Assembly (NCBI GenBank): GCA_024195585.1
Contig: SWBL01000245.1
Coordinates: 1-64,000, forward strand
Direction: 5' to 3'
Source: Aureobasidium sp. EXF-3400
Lineage: Eukaryota > Ascomycota > Dothideomycetes > Dothideales > Saccotheciaceae
DNA length: 64,000 bases
Made by a program: the position numbers and the translations under genes. Shown here piece by piece: positions 1 to 9,908 of the stretch. Under the pieces are notes generated by a model. It worked only from the letters and a program-made list of their open reading frames with translations. It was not told the DNA's origin and did not search any database. The first letter of the stretch is position 1; each line of letters begins with the position of its first letter.

Positions 1-2896
1 CTTTACAAGTCAGAGAAATTTCCGCCTGCCATGAGGGTCGAACAGATGACCTTCAGTCCACGGAAACTTCTAGGAGTTTTATCGCAAATGTGTGGCTACT
101 GATTAGGCCAACTTACCCATTTGCTGAGAGATAAGGAGTTTCACTGGATTATATGGTGTTAAAGGTGAGTGGTAGAAAGAGAGATGGCTTTGATGTTTCA
201 CTTGGAGGTAGTAAGTGGTCCCTCGCTGATTCAATCATCAAAGCACTAATTCGTCACCTTACCCTCTGCGTCACTGGATCCTCTAGTAACAAGTCTCTCA
301 TGAATTGATCTTGAGTACTTTCTTGCATCTGCATGGAGGTCCTCCACAAAACAGACTTCACAAAACCATTTCATTTGGGCCCCCTGACAACCTTGTCCTG
401 AACACGTCCAGCCTGAACTACTCTCTACCTGGAAATAATGGGCTTGAGATATCTTCTTCAGCTTGGCCCGGACTGAGATCATGTCGTAGACATCTCTTCT
501 CATGTAGACCTCGCCATATCGGATGGCCTCCCAACGAGGCACTAATTCGCAGGAGTCAAAAGGTCATTGACAGTAGAAAGAGCCTGGTGAACAACGACAA
601 ATACATGTTACTCCTTGGGCGCCGCAGCAACGAGCAGTCAATGGAGCACAATGCGACGTTGGACTCTACTACAACCGCTCACCATGCCAATCGACTTGAC
701 GATGCTCTTCCTCGCCCTCGTGTTGTGCACGGTGGCTGTCGGCGCGACCTCTACCGGCTGACTTATCATTGTCACGATTGTGCAGTTCGACTCCACCACT
801 CAGCCAGAATAGGAAGAGTGATTTTCCCATATAGTTGCGCACGGCAGTGGTGTTGGATCTGATCGCCTCATTCCAAGACTCGTGTCGGCACGTCTCTGTG
901 GCCTGCTGTCGGTGCAGCAAGTACTACCTCAGGCATCAACGTCAAGTTCAAGGTCCACAATTGCTAGACATGAGGGTGCCGGATATATCCAAGATGCTGT
1001 CAACAGGTCCGCAAAGTGTCAAAGAGGTCTGAACTCGATCAGCATGTGCGAGGCACGATACTCGAGGATGTGAACACTGTCATCCTACAAAGAAGGACCG
1101 GGTGCTCGGTCAAGCCCGATCGACTGAATCTGCTCGTTGATCGAGAGTTGCCTGTTTGCGCCACCAGTAGAAGCGCATCAGACATCAAAATATGCTCAAA
1201 TGCGTTATATACGAGAAGAATATGGGATGTGCGCTGCTTCGCGACTGCGCACCGCAACATGAAACACAGCGCCGTGGATCAACATCTCTGGGGATGGGAC
1301 ACTCGGCGGAGATGGGCTGTCGGAAGATTTTATGCTTCTCGCATCGACCGAGGTTTACCGACGTCTTCTTCTCCAGCCTCCGGTTCAAAACCAAAGTCGG
1401 AACTGATGAAAAAAGATGATTGTGCTCTCGTTGGCTTCACCTCGAAGAGGTTACTAGACCGACACACCACGGTGAGGTGAAAGCTTTGTGTCGGGACGCC
1501 AGTCACAAGACCCGTCTCGAGCTGCGGCACCCACCACTACTCAGGTAACGCCACTATGCCGTTGGGGTTGAACCACAGCATAGAAGCGACTTCTGAGCAC
1601 AGTGGGCATGCTTCACAACCGACTGAGCCCCCAGCGCCACTCCCCTACCTGTCACCCTCAAGCACACTCACTCAGCTCACTCCTTTTCCTGGGCTGTGCC
1701 ACAGGACAAGAGTGAGAGGTGAGGTGCGAGTCGAGGAAGGGAGAGTGAAAGAGAAAGCAGAGGGCGGAGAGAACGGCTGCTCTTATACCTTCCAGCGACC
1801 CTTTCCGCTTACTAAGCATGCGCATCGATTGTTCCGACTTTCACCTCTCACCACCCAAAACTTGCTCACTGCGAAGACTTTCCGGGAGTCATTCTTGGCG
1901 AGTATCGCGCACTCCGGTATTTCACACCCGCTATGCAACGATCAAGACAAGTACAACGATGGTAATCATTGATACCAGTATGCTCAGGGCAGCATGGCAA
2001 AAATCGTTGAGCATCGCATGTCGTGGTTGTGCTTGACGGTGGTGAAGTCCATCGGACGGCGTCGTGCAGTCAACCTTTATATACGATGAAAGTTGGGATC
2101 CTCCCAGCGGCAACCTCATCACCGTTTGGTCACCAATGGGACGTCTTTGGTCTAGTGGTTGGGAAGCTCACCAAATAAAATACGATCCATTGCCACGTTC
2201 AGTAATACGCGAACCAAACACGTTGTATGAAGGCAATAGGGGAGGATTTTCCTGTTCACCAGTTTTTTGCAGGATAGATATCCTGCACTTTTCCTTTGCG
2301 ATACACCCAATGCATACTTGTTACACTTGCGATATTGTCAATCATGTTGGGTTGCTGGATACTCTTCGCACATCGGAAGCTTCGAGCCCTGGTTTTCTTT
2401 ACACCACGTGCTCGAGCAAAGCGATAGTACGGGTTCGAATCTGTCCATGGCCATATTTATACGAACCGGAGTTCTATCCCTATGCTCGCCCTCTGCTTGG
2501 ATATATCAACTTGTCCGTTCTTTTCGAAGCGGTTAATATATTCTCGAAGCTCAAGCAGGTCAAACTTCCAGAATTCGCAACCCCTGACTTTCGCCAGACT
2601 CGACCATATCGTCCAAAACCAAGCAGAGCCAGCTGCGTTCGGCGCAACAATTATGCACATACCGACCTTCATCTCGCTGGCGTTCCTGAACATCGTCCAC
2701 CATCCAAAGGCGACAACTATCCCCTTGGCTTCGACGTATATTCAGCAAGATATCCGCCGAACGGTCAGAGACGTGTTGCTTTCTGTAACCTCGCTGAAGC
2801 TCCATCATCTAAGTCCCTTCTAAAGCTTCGTCGCCACCCGTAACTCCCTCAACCTTTATATTCGAGAGATGTTAGGTCCCCTCCACCAAAAAAAAA
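1..2896. other. gene-poor stretch, no convincing gene
   Basis: I see no ORF here that begins with ATG, shows a recognisable domain and continues across credible introns. The longest open frame (2064-2843, +) begins with GTG, has no recognisable family and is overlapped by other open frames, so I do not call it. Weak tRNA-promoter-like words occur at 2148-2160 and 2432-2443. The stretch looks like degraded intergenic or former repeat DNA. Confidence 0.5.
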
Positions 2897-3021
2897 GCCG
2901 TGGTGGTGCAGTGGTCAGCACACCCGACCTGGTATCCTAAGTCCCTACGCTCGCTTACCTAAGAACCTAATACTCTCTCTCGAGGGTCGGAAGGTCGCAA
3001 GTTCGAATCTTGCCCACGGTG
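2897..3021 (+). tRNA. tRNA-like gene with intron, isotype uncertain
   Basis: The 5' strand GCCGTGG pairs with CCACGGT at 3014-3020 (one G-U pair). The D-arm region TGGTGCAGTGGTCAGCAC carries a good A box. The T arm GCAAG-TTCGAAT-CTTGC (2997-3013) carries a good B box. A run of eight T follows at 3034-3041 and fits a Pol III terminator. The anticodon stem CCGAC/GTCGG is split by about 50 nt, as in fungal pre-tRNAs with an intron after position 37. With the usual C32-U33 placement the anticodon reads GGT (Thr), which is unusual in a eukaryote, while the D arm resembles tRNA-Gln. It could therefore be a pseudogene or a divergent tRNA. The structure is well supported; the identity is not. Confidence 0.55.
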
Positions 3022-3144
3022 CTCAATTTGGTGTTTTTTTTGTCGGGTCTAGCTCTGCATCATATTCTACGACCATAGCGTTCAACAACTTGCGGGAAAT
3101 CTGACTGAACATTTTTCGAGTCGGCAAGTACACCAGAAGAAGCG

Positions 3145-3828
3145 ATGAAGCTTGCAATCGTGTCTTCTTCCAAGCGCGTTGGTTGCTCGTTCCTGCCCTT
3201 CGATGACAGGACTTTCATTTGCATTCCCAAATCCTGCACCAGTTCTTTGAAATCGCAAACACCACTCAAGATCGTCGCATCTTCCATCGAGCACACGCGC
3301 GACCATCACCTCTACGACCATTCTAGTCGTGCACGAAAGTTCAAGGAGTACCAGTGGGAGCAGGGACACCTTGTTGAGCCTGAAGAGGAGTTCGATCTGC
3401 ACATCGACGCAGATATGGAACTGCCACATCCACGCCGCAAACGTGACTCGCTGGACCCTCTCTTACTTCCAGGACAAAGCCCGAAGAGAGAGAAACCCAC
3501 ACGTTCCACGACGCTCCTCGACGACATCGACGAGAACCAGGAGCCTGCCACGAGCAACGACCTTCACACGTCCGGAGAAGCGTCGCTAGTTGATGTGGCT
3601 GACACTATCGACTCAGATGGTATCGATCAGTTCAAGTTTCCCGATCTGCAATCAGACAATTGTTTTGAAGACACAGTCGGCGTCCAGCTTGAGGCTTACG
3701 GCCTTAATCTCGACAAGAGTCTGGCGAAGGCAGCTTCAGCATCACCCAACGCAACCACCGGCATCGACCTACTGCATTTGAACTCCCACAAGTTCCTCCA
3801 CAAACTTTCAACCATCAACGTGATATGA
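3145..3828 (+). CDS. hypothetical acidic protein, no recognised domain
   Basis: An ATG-initiated open frame of 227 codons. The first ~80 residues are mixed, then comes a basic patch (PRRKR near residue 97) and an Asp/Glu/Ser-rich second half with no signal peptide or membrane segment. I recognise no family. It sits just downstream of the tRNA-like gene and upstream of a decayed tandem duplication. An ATG of a second frame overlaps its stop codon (TATGA at 3824-3828), and a frame with three 33-residue repeats follows 550 nt later. It could be an exon of a longer gene, a degenerating family member or a chance ORF. Expression is not supported by anything I can see. Confidence 0.3.
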   Translation: MKLAIVSSSKRVGCSFLPFDDRTFICIPKSCTSSLKSQTPLKIVASSIEHTRDHHLYDHSSRARKFKEYQWEQGHLVEPEEEFDLHIDADMELPHPRRKRDSLDPLLLPGQSPKREKPTRSTTLLDDIDENQEPATSNDLHTSGEASLVDVADTIDSDGIDQFKFPDLQSDNCFEDTVGVQLEAYGLNLDKSLAKAASASPNATTGIDLLHLNSHKFLHKLSTINVI

Positions 3829-4377
3829 AACTGAGCGACGAGATACTCTATGAAGGAAACTCCCGGGACCTTTCATCAATTTACATGCACAGATGCGGAG
3901 TGACCACCGAATGTGATTTTAACATGAGAACCTCGCACATTTGCCCATCCACGATGCAGATTGCACACCTGAAACGGTCGCAGCAGCAGTATAAAAAAAG
4001 AAGTCGTTGGAGCACAGTTGCTTCTAATGCTCATACGTCGCGTCTGGGAGAAAACCAGCCTTCAATCTGGCTGAGCATATCCGAAAGAACCACGTGTGAT
4101 TTTACTGGTTGCATCGACCAGACAGTCTACACTCCGTGTAGGTCAATAGACAAAGCCAAGGGTTCCAGGATCCTGACATCGTCTCATAACATCCCAAAAG
4201 GGGATTAGCATCCCTCTGAAATATGAAGGAAGTCGATAGGCGGTGTTTGTCGTCGACCTGAGACATGAAGGTTGGGCTTTGCCCCTGAACCCTCCGCTGT
4301 TCCCCATGACCCATTGACCCTTGAACCTTCTCATGGAAGACATGTTTCCCTAGTGTGCTAAAGACTAGCAAATCCAG

Positions 4378-4863
4378 CTATTGAAATGCGCGATAGCTCC
4401 TATTGAAGTCCAATGGTCGAAGAACTTGAAGTCAGCATCGATCTATACCACTACGACTACAAGTGGTCTACATGACGAAGTCGCTGTCGCCAATCCTGGT
4501 GCCAACGCTACCGAGGACATTTACGACATATTCGGCACCCCTAGGCCATCTGAACACGCAGCACCCACTGCACTCGTGGCAGATGAAGACCTCAACGATC
4601 TGAGAAGTGCTCGCAGTCGCGAGAGCATGGAAAGCCCCGACTATCACAACGACCTCAAGAGCGAGGCGGGCCATGCGACCAATGGAGACCTCATCGATCT
4701 CAGAAGTGCTCGCAGCCTCGAGAGCTTGGAAAGCGCCTATCAGCGCGACGACCGCAAGAGCAAAGCAAACCGCACAATTCATGGAGATCTAATCGATCTC
4801 ACAAGTGTCTGCAGCTGCAGCATCAAGAGCGAGAGTATGGAAAGCGCTGATGACTCTGCATAG
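4378..4863 (+). pseudogene. repeat-containing ORF without ATG, probable exon or gene relic
   Basis: An open frame of about 160 codons that has no ATG before the repeat region. It is preceded by an in-frame stop at 4366-4368 and a possible splice acceptor (CCAG, 4374-4377), so it is either a 3' exon or the remains of a gene. Its most notable content is three consecutive 33-residue repeats that begin at about 4588, 4687 and 4786, each with the pattern (D/G)-D-L-x-D-L-R/T-S-A/V. The repeats are acidic and serine-rich, with no known domain. DNA around its stop codon is duplicated about 724 bp upstream (around 4130-4410), so this is one copy of a tandemly duplicated, decaying unit. I assign no function. 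Confidence 0.3.
4485..4860 (+). repeat. three 99-bp in-frame tandem repeats (from 4588)
   Basis: Units start near 4588, 4687 and 4786, exactly 99 bp apart. Shared words are GA(C/T)CT(C/A)A(A/T)CGATCT and AGTGCTCGCAG, followed by GAGAGC.TGGAAAGC. The third unit is the most diverged and ends at the TAG stop. The exact multiple of three suggests that expansion occurred while the frame was coding. The region before 4588 is non-repetitive. Confidence 0.7.
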
Positions 4864-5437
4864 GTTGATAGATAAAGTCACGAGGTTAGTGATCCTGATA
4901 TGTCCTCAGAACATCTCGAAAAGCAATAAAGATCAAAAAAGTATTGCATGATATGTGAGAGAAATAGATAGGGGGTACTTGTCGTCGATCTGTTATCCCC
5001 TCCCCTGAATTTCTTGTTGGCCCCCTCATAGTAGGAGTTATCTCTCTCTTTGTGCGAGAGAGCATTACATTCAGCTGTTGAGATGCACGATAGTCTCAAA
5101 GAGCAGTGGAGTGAAAGAATTTGTGAACAGGTTTACGATAGTCATATTCGAGAATGTCCAACTTGAACCGACTACTTCTCCCAGCACTCCGGATCCACAC
5201 TATCGATAAAGTTAGCGTAAGGATGGATAGCCGTAGTACCAGGGGATTGTGATAGAATCCTTCAAACTGGAATAGTTTTGGAAGATGCTTCTGGGACATC
5301 AATGTATCCTACTTTGACGAACAGATGGGTTATTGGGTCTTGTCTCTGTGACTTCTAAAGAGCTGATTGTTCCTGCAAACATGAGGATCCAACCAGTAGC
5401 TGATTTGCTCGAGTCTACATACCTACTAAAACTAGCG

Positions 5438-5670
5438 GATTGGATTCAGACGATCAAGTGGTAGAGTACAGAAATGGAATGCCGTGATATTGACCGTTGA
5501 TAGTTGTTCAAAGCACAAGGACCCTTTGGCATCGGAGCAGTCACTTTGCACACACATGGTCGGCATGTATAGCATGTCTGCTGTATGGGCATTAGAGTAT
5601 ATCCAGAAGACTAAGTGGTAGAGAAGAAAGACGATTTGATATGGCACTGACCAGTTGCTGTCGAGTTTGA
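5438..5670 (+). repeat. short degenerate direct repeat (~155-bp period)
   Basis: The stretches beginning near 5446 (CAGACGATCAAGTGGTAGAG) and near 5601 (CAGAAGACTAAGTGGTAGAG) are similar and continue into related text (GATATTGACCGTTGATAGTTG versus GGCACTGACCAGTTGCTG). The copies are imperfect and carry no ORF of note. They belong to the same repeat-rich field as the 4.1-5.3 kb duplication. Confidence 0.5.
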
Positions 5671-5880
5671 GAAAATGATTGATGCGACTAATTGTTGTTG
5701 AGATTGAGCAAATTCTTGACAGGACTGGTTTGGCATTGGGCTCGCGCAGAAGGATATCTCGAGCAACATATTTATCTAGAAATCTTGTTATTGGTATGCT
5801 TGATTGTCGAACAGGACGTCGATCACTCGTTGGAAGCTGCTATGTTCTATCTCCTGGTGTGCAACAAAGTAGTACATTCA

Positions 5881-5995
5881 GCTATAGAAATGCACAGTAC
5901 TTTCCAAAATCGAGCAACATCCACAGAGAGAGGTAATTTTCACGTGTCTCCATGGCCAAGCTCCTGTTCAGCAAAGTACTGTGCATTTCTATAGC
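5881..5995. repeat. perfect 23-bp inverted repeat with 69-bp spacer
   Basis: Positions 5881-5903 and 5973-5995 are exact reverse complements (arm begins GCTATAGAAATGCACAGTAC). The arm sequence itself resembles the words at 4376-4396 and 5074-5096 of the nearby duplicated unit. The element could fold as a hairpin or be the relic of a small foldback/MITE-like element. No target-site duplication is obvious. Confidence 0.8.
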
Positions 5996-6084
5996 ATAAA
6001 GATTCACGGTGTGTGAGTGTGGGAGAGAGAGTATCAATGAATAATTTGCATAATTTCTATCTCGTTCAGCAAGTGGATATCAAT

Positions 6085-8208
6085 TTACTGTGTTTCGCCT
6101 GCTCCTTCCTCATCATGGCCCTCAGTGCCATGGAAGGCGTCACCAAACGCTGAGTTATCCATACTGAAATCGATATCATCGCCTGCACCGCCCTCAAAAT
6201 CAATCAAGCCATCACCTGCATCGAAGTCACCAAAGTTGGCGTCCCCACCAGCGCCGTAGAGATCGGCGCTTGGATCTGCTGCATTGGGTTGCGGGTTGGA
6301 GGGTTGCTGTGGCTGTGGTTGAGTTTGCTGCGGTTGACCGGGCCAATTTGATGTGCCGGGAGTTTGGACGTCGGTCTTGGGTGTATCAAAGTTGAAGTTG
6401 CCGGTGTCTAGTTCCATGTCATCTGGTAGTGAGAAGTTACCAGTGTCCATCGATTCTAGATTCTCCATTGTGTCTGGCGCGCTGGGAGCAGCAGACTGTA
6501 GAAGTTGCTGAGGTGCTTGTGGGTCTGCAGATATCTGCTGGGTTGGCAATTGCGGCTGTTCGGCCTGAAGAGCAGACTCAACAGGAGCATCCGAAGCTGA
6601 TTGCAGAGATTGAGCAGCGTCAAGACCTGCACCATCCATCTGCATTCCAGACATATCGGCGTCTGGAGGTGGTGTTCGCTTCTCTTCCTTGCGGTAACCT
6701 CCTTCACTGACCATGGTGGCCTCCTTTTGTGCTTGGATGGATCCACCAAGCAGCTCCTCCACCTGCTCGACGATCTGATTGGCATCCTGATCGTTTGTCT
6801 TTTCCAGTCTCCAGAACTCGTTCCCCGAGCCTGAGGGCTTCCACGATGCAGTTCTCAATTTCTTCTCAGCCTTGACCAGACTCTTGCTCTTGCGCAGACT
6901 GTCCATTCTTCTGGCATGTTCCTCCTTCATGCGGGCGATCTCGTTCTGCTCCTTCTCCTTGTGCGCCTGGACACGCTTCTCGAACTCTTGCAATTGCTCT
7001 GATGTTACTTTCTTGTACGCAGCAGGCGCATCTTTTGTCTTAGGCTCTGATTTTTCGAGTGCTGAGTTAGGTGTGTCGAACAAGCCCTCGGTGAGGCCGG
7101 CCAGCTCGCCCATCAAACCGAAACCAAGATCCATAGGAACGATTTGGCCAGTGGCGAAAGGTGAAGAGTAGACCTCGTCCATCCAGTCGTGGTGCTGCAT
7201 GTAGCGGGTCAGACTGATATCGCGCTGAGTTAGGTGGTCGAGCAAGTCTCCAAGGAGGACATTCTCCTCGTCCTCAATGCTGGTGTCCTGAGCCATCAGA
7301 GCAGCAGCCGATGCAGGGGCATGGGCAGGTGGATGCTGTCGTGCGCGTTTGGCAGGTGAAGGGCCAGCATGACCTTGTTGAGCTTGTTGATAGAAGTTGC
7401 CGGAGAAGCGAGGGTTGCCAATATGAGCCATAGGACTTTGCTGGTACACATTCTGGTTGTAGGCAGGCACGCCAGGAACAGCAGCACGTCCAGGCATGTT
7501 GAGCTGGGGCCACTTCTCGCGATCATGCAACATGAAGTCCTGGCGATCGAGACGGCCTTGAGATTCGATCCATTGGCGTTCGGCCATTTGTTGACGCGAC
7601 TGGTGTGACAGAGGCAACTGAGATGTGGGGAAGCAGTGTTGAGGATCGGCCTGGCCGTAATGGACGAGCCAGAGACTGGGGTCCGGAGGCAGGGCATGAA
7701 CGCTGGGGTTCTTTGACATGAAGCGGTATCGTCTGCGACAGTGGCTGGTCACGTTGTCGGCACCAGGGCGGTAACCGCTGTTGTGGAAGGCAATCTCCAA
7801 TGTCTGATGCATATTAGCAAGTTGCGACTCGTATGGAGAATTGTATGCGACATACGTAGCCTCCAAAGTCCTGAGTGTAGCGCTGTTCAGGGTCGACCCA
7901 GACGTAGCCATCAGTGGGGAACTGGTTTTGCATGCGACCGCCGATCCAAGTCAAGAAAACGGTGCCGTCCTGGGGAGCAGAGATGTACTGCCATGACATG
8001 GGAGCGACCTGCTTGACGACCTTGGGCGCATCGAAGAGATATGTGTAGGCGCCATCAATGCTGAGCTGTGGAGAGAAGGGGTATTTGTGGCCTGAGATAA
8101 GATGGACGTGGGGCAACTATTGACTACATGTCAGTCTACTAGATATTTCAAGATAAAAGCACATGGACTGACAAGTTGGGCGGGCACTCCAAAGCTGGGG
8201 TCTGCCAT
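6085..8208 (-). CDS. ssr4: SWI/SNF and RSC complex subunit Ssr4
   Basis: Three exons on the minus strand: 8208-8173, 8116-7856 and 7803-6085, with introns of 56 and 52 nt that have clean GT/AG ends and keep the frame, giving 671 residues. The N-terminal ~200 residues match the fungal Ssr4 N domain, including HLISGHKYPFSPQLSIDGAY, the FLTWIG segment and NVTSHCRRRYRFM. This is followed by a middle region with a basic KRAR patch, a charged coiled-coil stretch around the KEKEQNEIARMKEEHARRMD segment, and a long Gln/Pro/Asp-rich acidic tail. Ssr4 is an accessory subunit of the fungal SWI/SNF and RSC chromatin remodellers, so a nuclear role is expected. I chose the ATG at 8208; an in-frame ATG at 8220 would add four residues. 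Confidence 0.9.
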
Positions 8209-8220
8209 ACTGGCTTGCAT

Positions 8221-9057
8221 AGGTAGTAGAACGCGTCGATGCGCCGGTTGATCTAGACAATTGATGGAAAGTAGAAGCGTTGCGCGAGGAACCGGTATGC
8301 TCTGTAAATGAAAGCAGCACTGTATACGCCTTTGGCCCGAGTTGATGATAAGCCTTGCTGTGAACTTCGAGGCCTCGTTCACATGAATTCTTGTTGCGCA
8401 GTGAACGCGACAGACCAACACGCTCCCCCGGCCGCCAGTCGATGCCAAGCTTTTTGGTCCTGCTTACATAATCAGCCGGCCCGCCTTCCAGCTATAAAAC
8501 TTTGCGTCCCCTCGCACTCCATCTTCTTTCTGACATCCAAGTGCACGGGCTTTACGCGTATCAGTGAGGATTCGTCCGAGATCGTGTTTTTGCTAGTTGA
8601 AAACTATCAACTGACTGCTGGGTGCGGAGAATTCATTTTCTTAGCACCTGAATTTTTGTAACAAACCAAGCAATATCATTGCTACAACCTTTTTTCATTG
8701 ATGTTTTCGCTGATGCGGAGCGTTGAAGAAGAAAGCCGGAAGTGAGGTGTGGTACAGGTGAGATGCAGAGCGACAAGAGAAGATGACGCTGCGCGTTTCA
8801 CGTTTCATCTCTTCTGCTTGCCCATATTCATGTGTTGGGAAAAAGGGCTCTCAGTGGGTGTCTCCAGTTCTGGTCAACCTTTCTGCATTGCGATGCTGGC
8901 TTATTCTGGACGTCTGCTGCGAGAAAGCAGCGACACCTTCACTTTCCGCTGCAATAATTATTAATCTACATGCGCATCATCTCCATTGTCCGTGACTTAC
9001 CAGACAGACTCAACATACATTTGGACGTAGCGCTCTTCCGAAAAAGAGCTACATACC
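8221..9057. other. intergenic region between divergent genes
   Basis: An 837-bp gap between ssr4 (-) and the interrupted small gene (+). It must hold both promoters. I see no ORF with recognisable content, no tRNA and no repeat. Confidence 0.6.
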
Positions 9058-9662
9058 ATGGCCTCCTTCTCTGACTCAACTTACTGGAGAGAGCGGCTCA
9101 ACACAATAACCAAACTCTTCAACGGCGAAAGATATAATGATTGTATTGCAAAGCTGGAGCTCATGCTGAAATATGTCGAGCTTCCTCCACTTTACCGCAT
9201 CCATGCTCACGTCCTTTTTGCTGCTGCCCTCGACGACTGGTAAGAAGCTGAGGTATGTTTGCAGCCAGAGTGGAGGTTCGCGCTCCCAATTATGTAACAC
9301 TGCTAATATATGCCGTCAAGGATGAACGCACCCGCGCCGAAGCTGTCTATACTGCCACGCGTACGAAATGGCTTCCAGGTGAAAATGCAAAGACCGATGA
9401 GCTTCTTGACAAAGCACGTCAAACCCTCGATGACCTCGCTGCCGATATGCTCGCAGACCGTCCAGATGACTGGGAAAAGCATAAGACCGAATTGATGGAA
9501 GACTACATCGAAACTGTCACTACAGCCGAGCAAGAATTCATGGAGGACGATGTCGAAACCACCGCAGAACCTCCAAAATCCGCTGAACAAGTCAACAGAG
9601 TCCCAGTTGCCGTTGCGGAGCCGAGTATCTATATAAGTCAAACCGATGTTGATGAAGGGTGA
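9058..9662 (+). pseudogene. small acidic protein gene with one in-frame TAA
   Basis: Exon 1 (9058-9252) starts at ATG and encodes MASFSDSTYWRERLNTITKL and so on, a helical region containing ALDDW. Codon 62 is TAA (9241-9243), and the frame then resumes with E-A-E up to a strong donor GAG/GTATGT at 9253. The intron (9253-9320, 68 nt) has a GCTAAT branch word at 9302-9307 and ends CAAG. Exon 2 (9321-9662) continues in frame with DERTRAEAV and ends TGA, so 178 codons in total. The coding character on both sides of the TAA argues that it is a premature stop. The alternative donor at 9240 removes the stop but shifts exon 2 out of its long frame. No known domain; the pattern suggests a fungal TPR-like helical protein, but this is inference. 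Confidence 0.55.
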
Positions 9663-9908
9663 TGCGAATCTCGAAGACTATTGCGGCAAGAGTGAACACG
9701 GAAGTCACGGACTCGAGGGCATCGTGTCCCCTCATCGCACCTTCCATCACATGGCCTCTTGCTCTGTCGACCTCATTGTCTGCTTCATAGATCCATCTTT
9801 ATCCTTCTCCAGCCATCGCTGTCGACAAGACATATTATCGTTATTACTTTCTTTTCTATCATCAGCGGACATCGTCAAACCAAGATCCAGCTCCCGCGTA
9901 AGCACATC

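Larger units (their letters stand above)
4130..5300 (+). repeat. degenerate ~0.72-kb direct duplication
   Basis: Segments near 4130-4410 and 4855-5125 align by eye in the same order. They share a stop-like TAGG followed by TAGA(C/T)AAAG, then a GGATCCTGACAT/TGATCCTGATAT word, then GATAGG.GGT..TTGTCGTCGA.CTG, then CCCCTGAA, and then CT(A/G)TTGA(A/G)ATGC(G/A)CGATAG. Offsets between matching words are close to 724 bp. A further weak start of the same order appears at about 5204 (TATCGATAAAGT). The copies are clearly diverged, so this is old tandem duplication and not a recent transposon insertion. Confidence 0.6.

Noticed and set aside
2064..2843. 259-codon open frame on the + strand
   Set aside because: It starts with GTG, shows no domain or splice context and overlaps several other open frames. 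It looks like chance in a gene-poor stretch.
5204..5215. Third TATCGATA word
   Set aside because: Only the 8-bp core is present, which is expected about once in 64 kb. It lies in decayed repeats, not in a promoter, and lacks the 16-bp identity.
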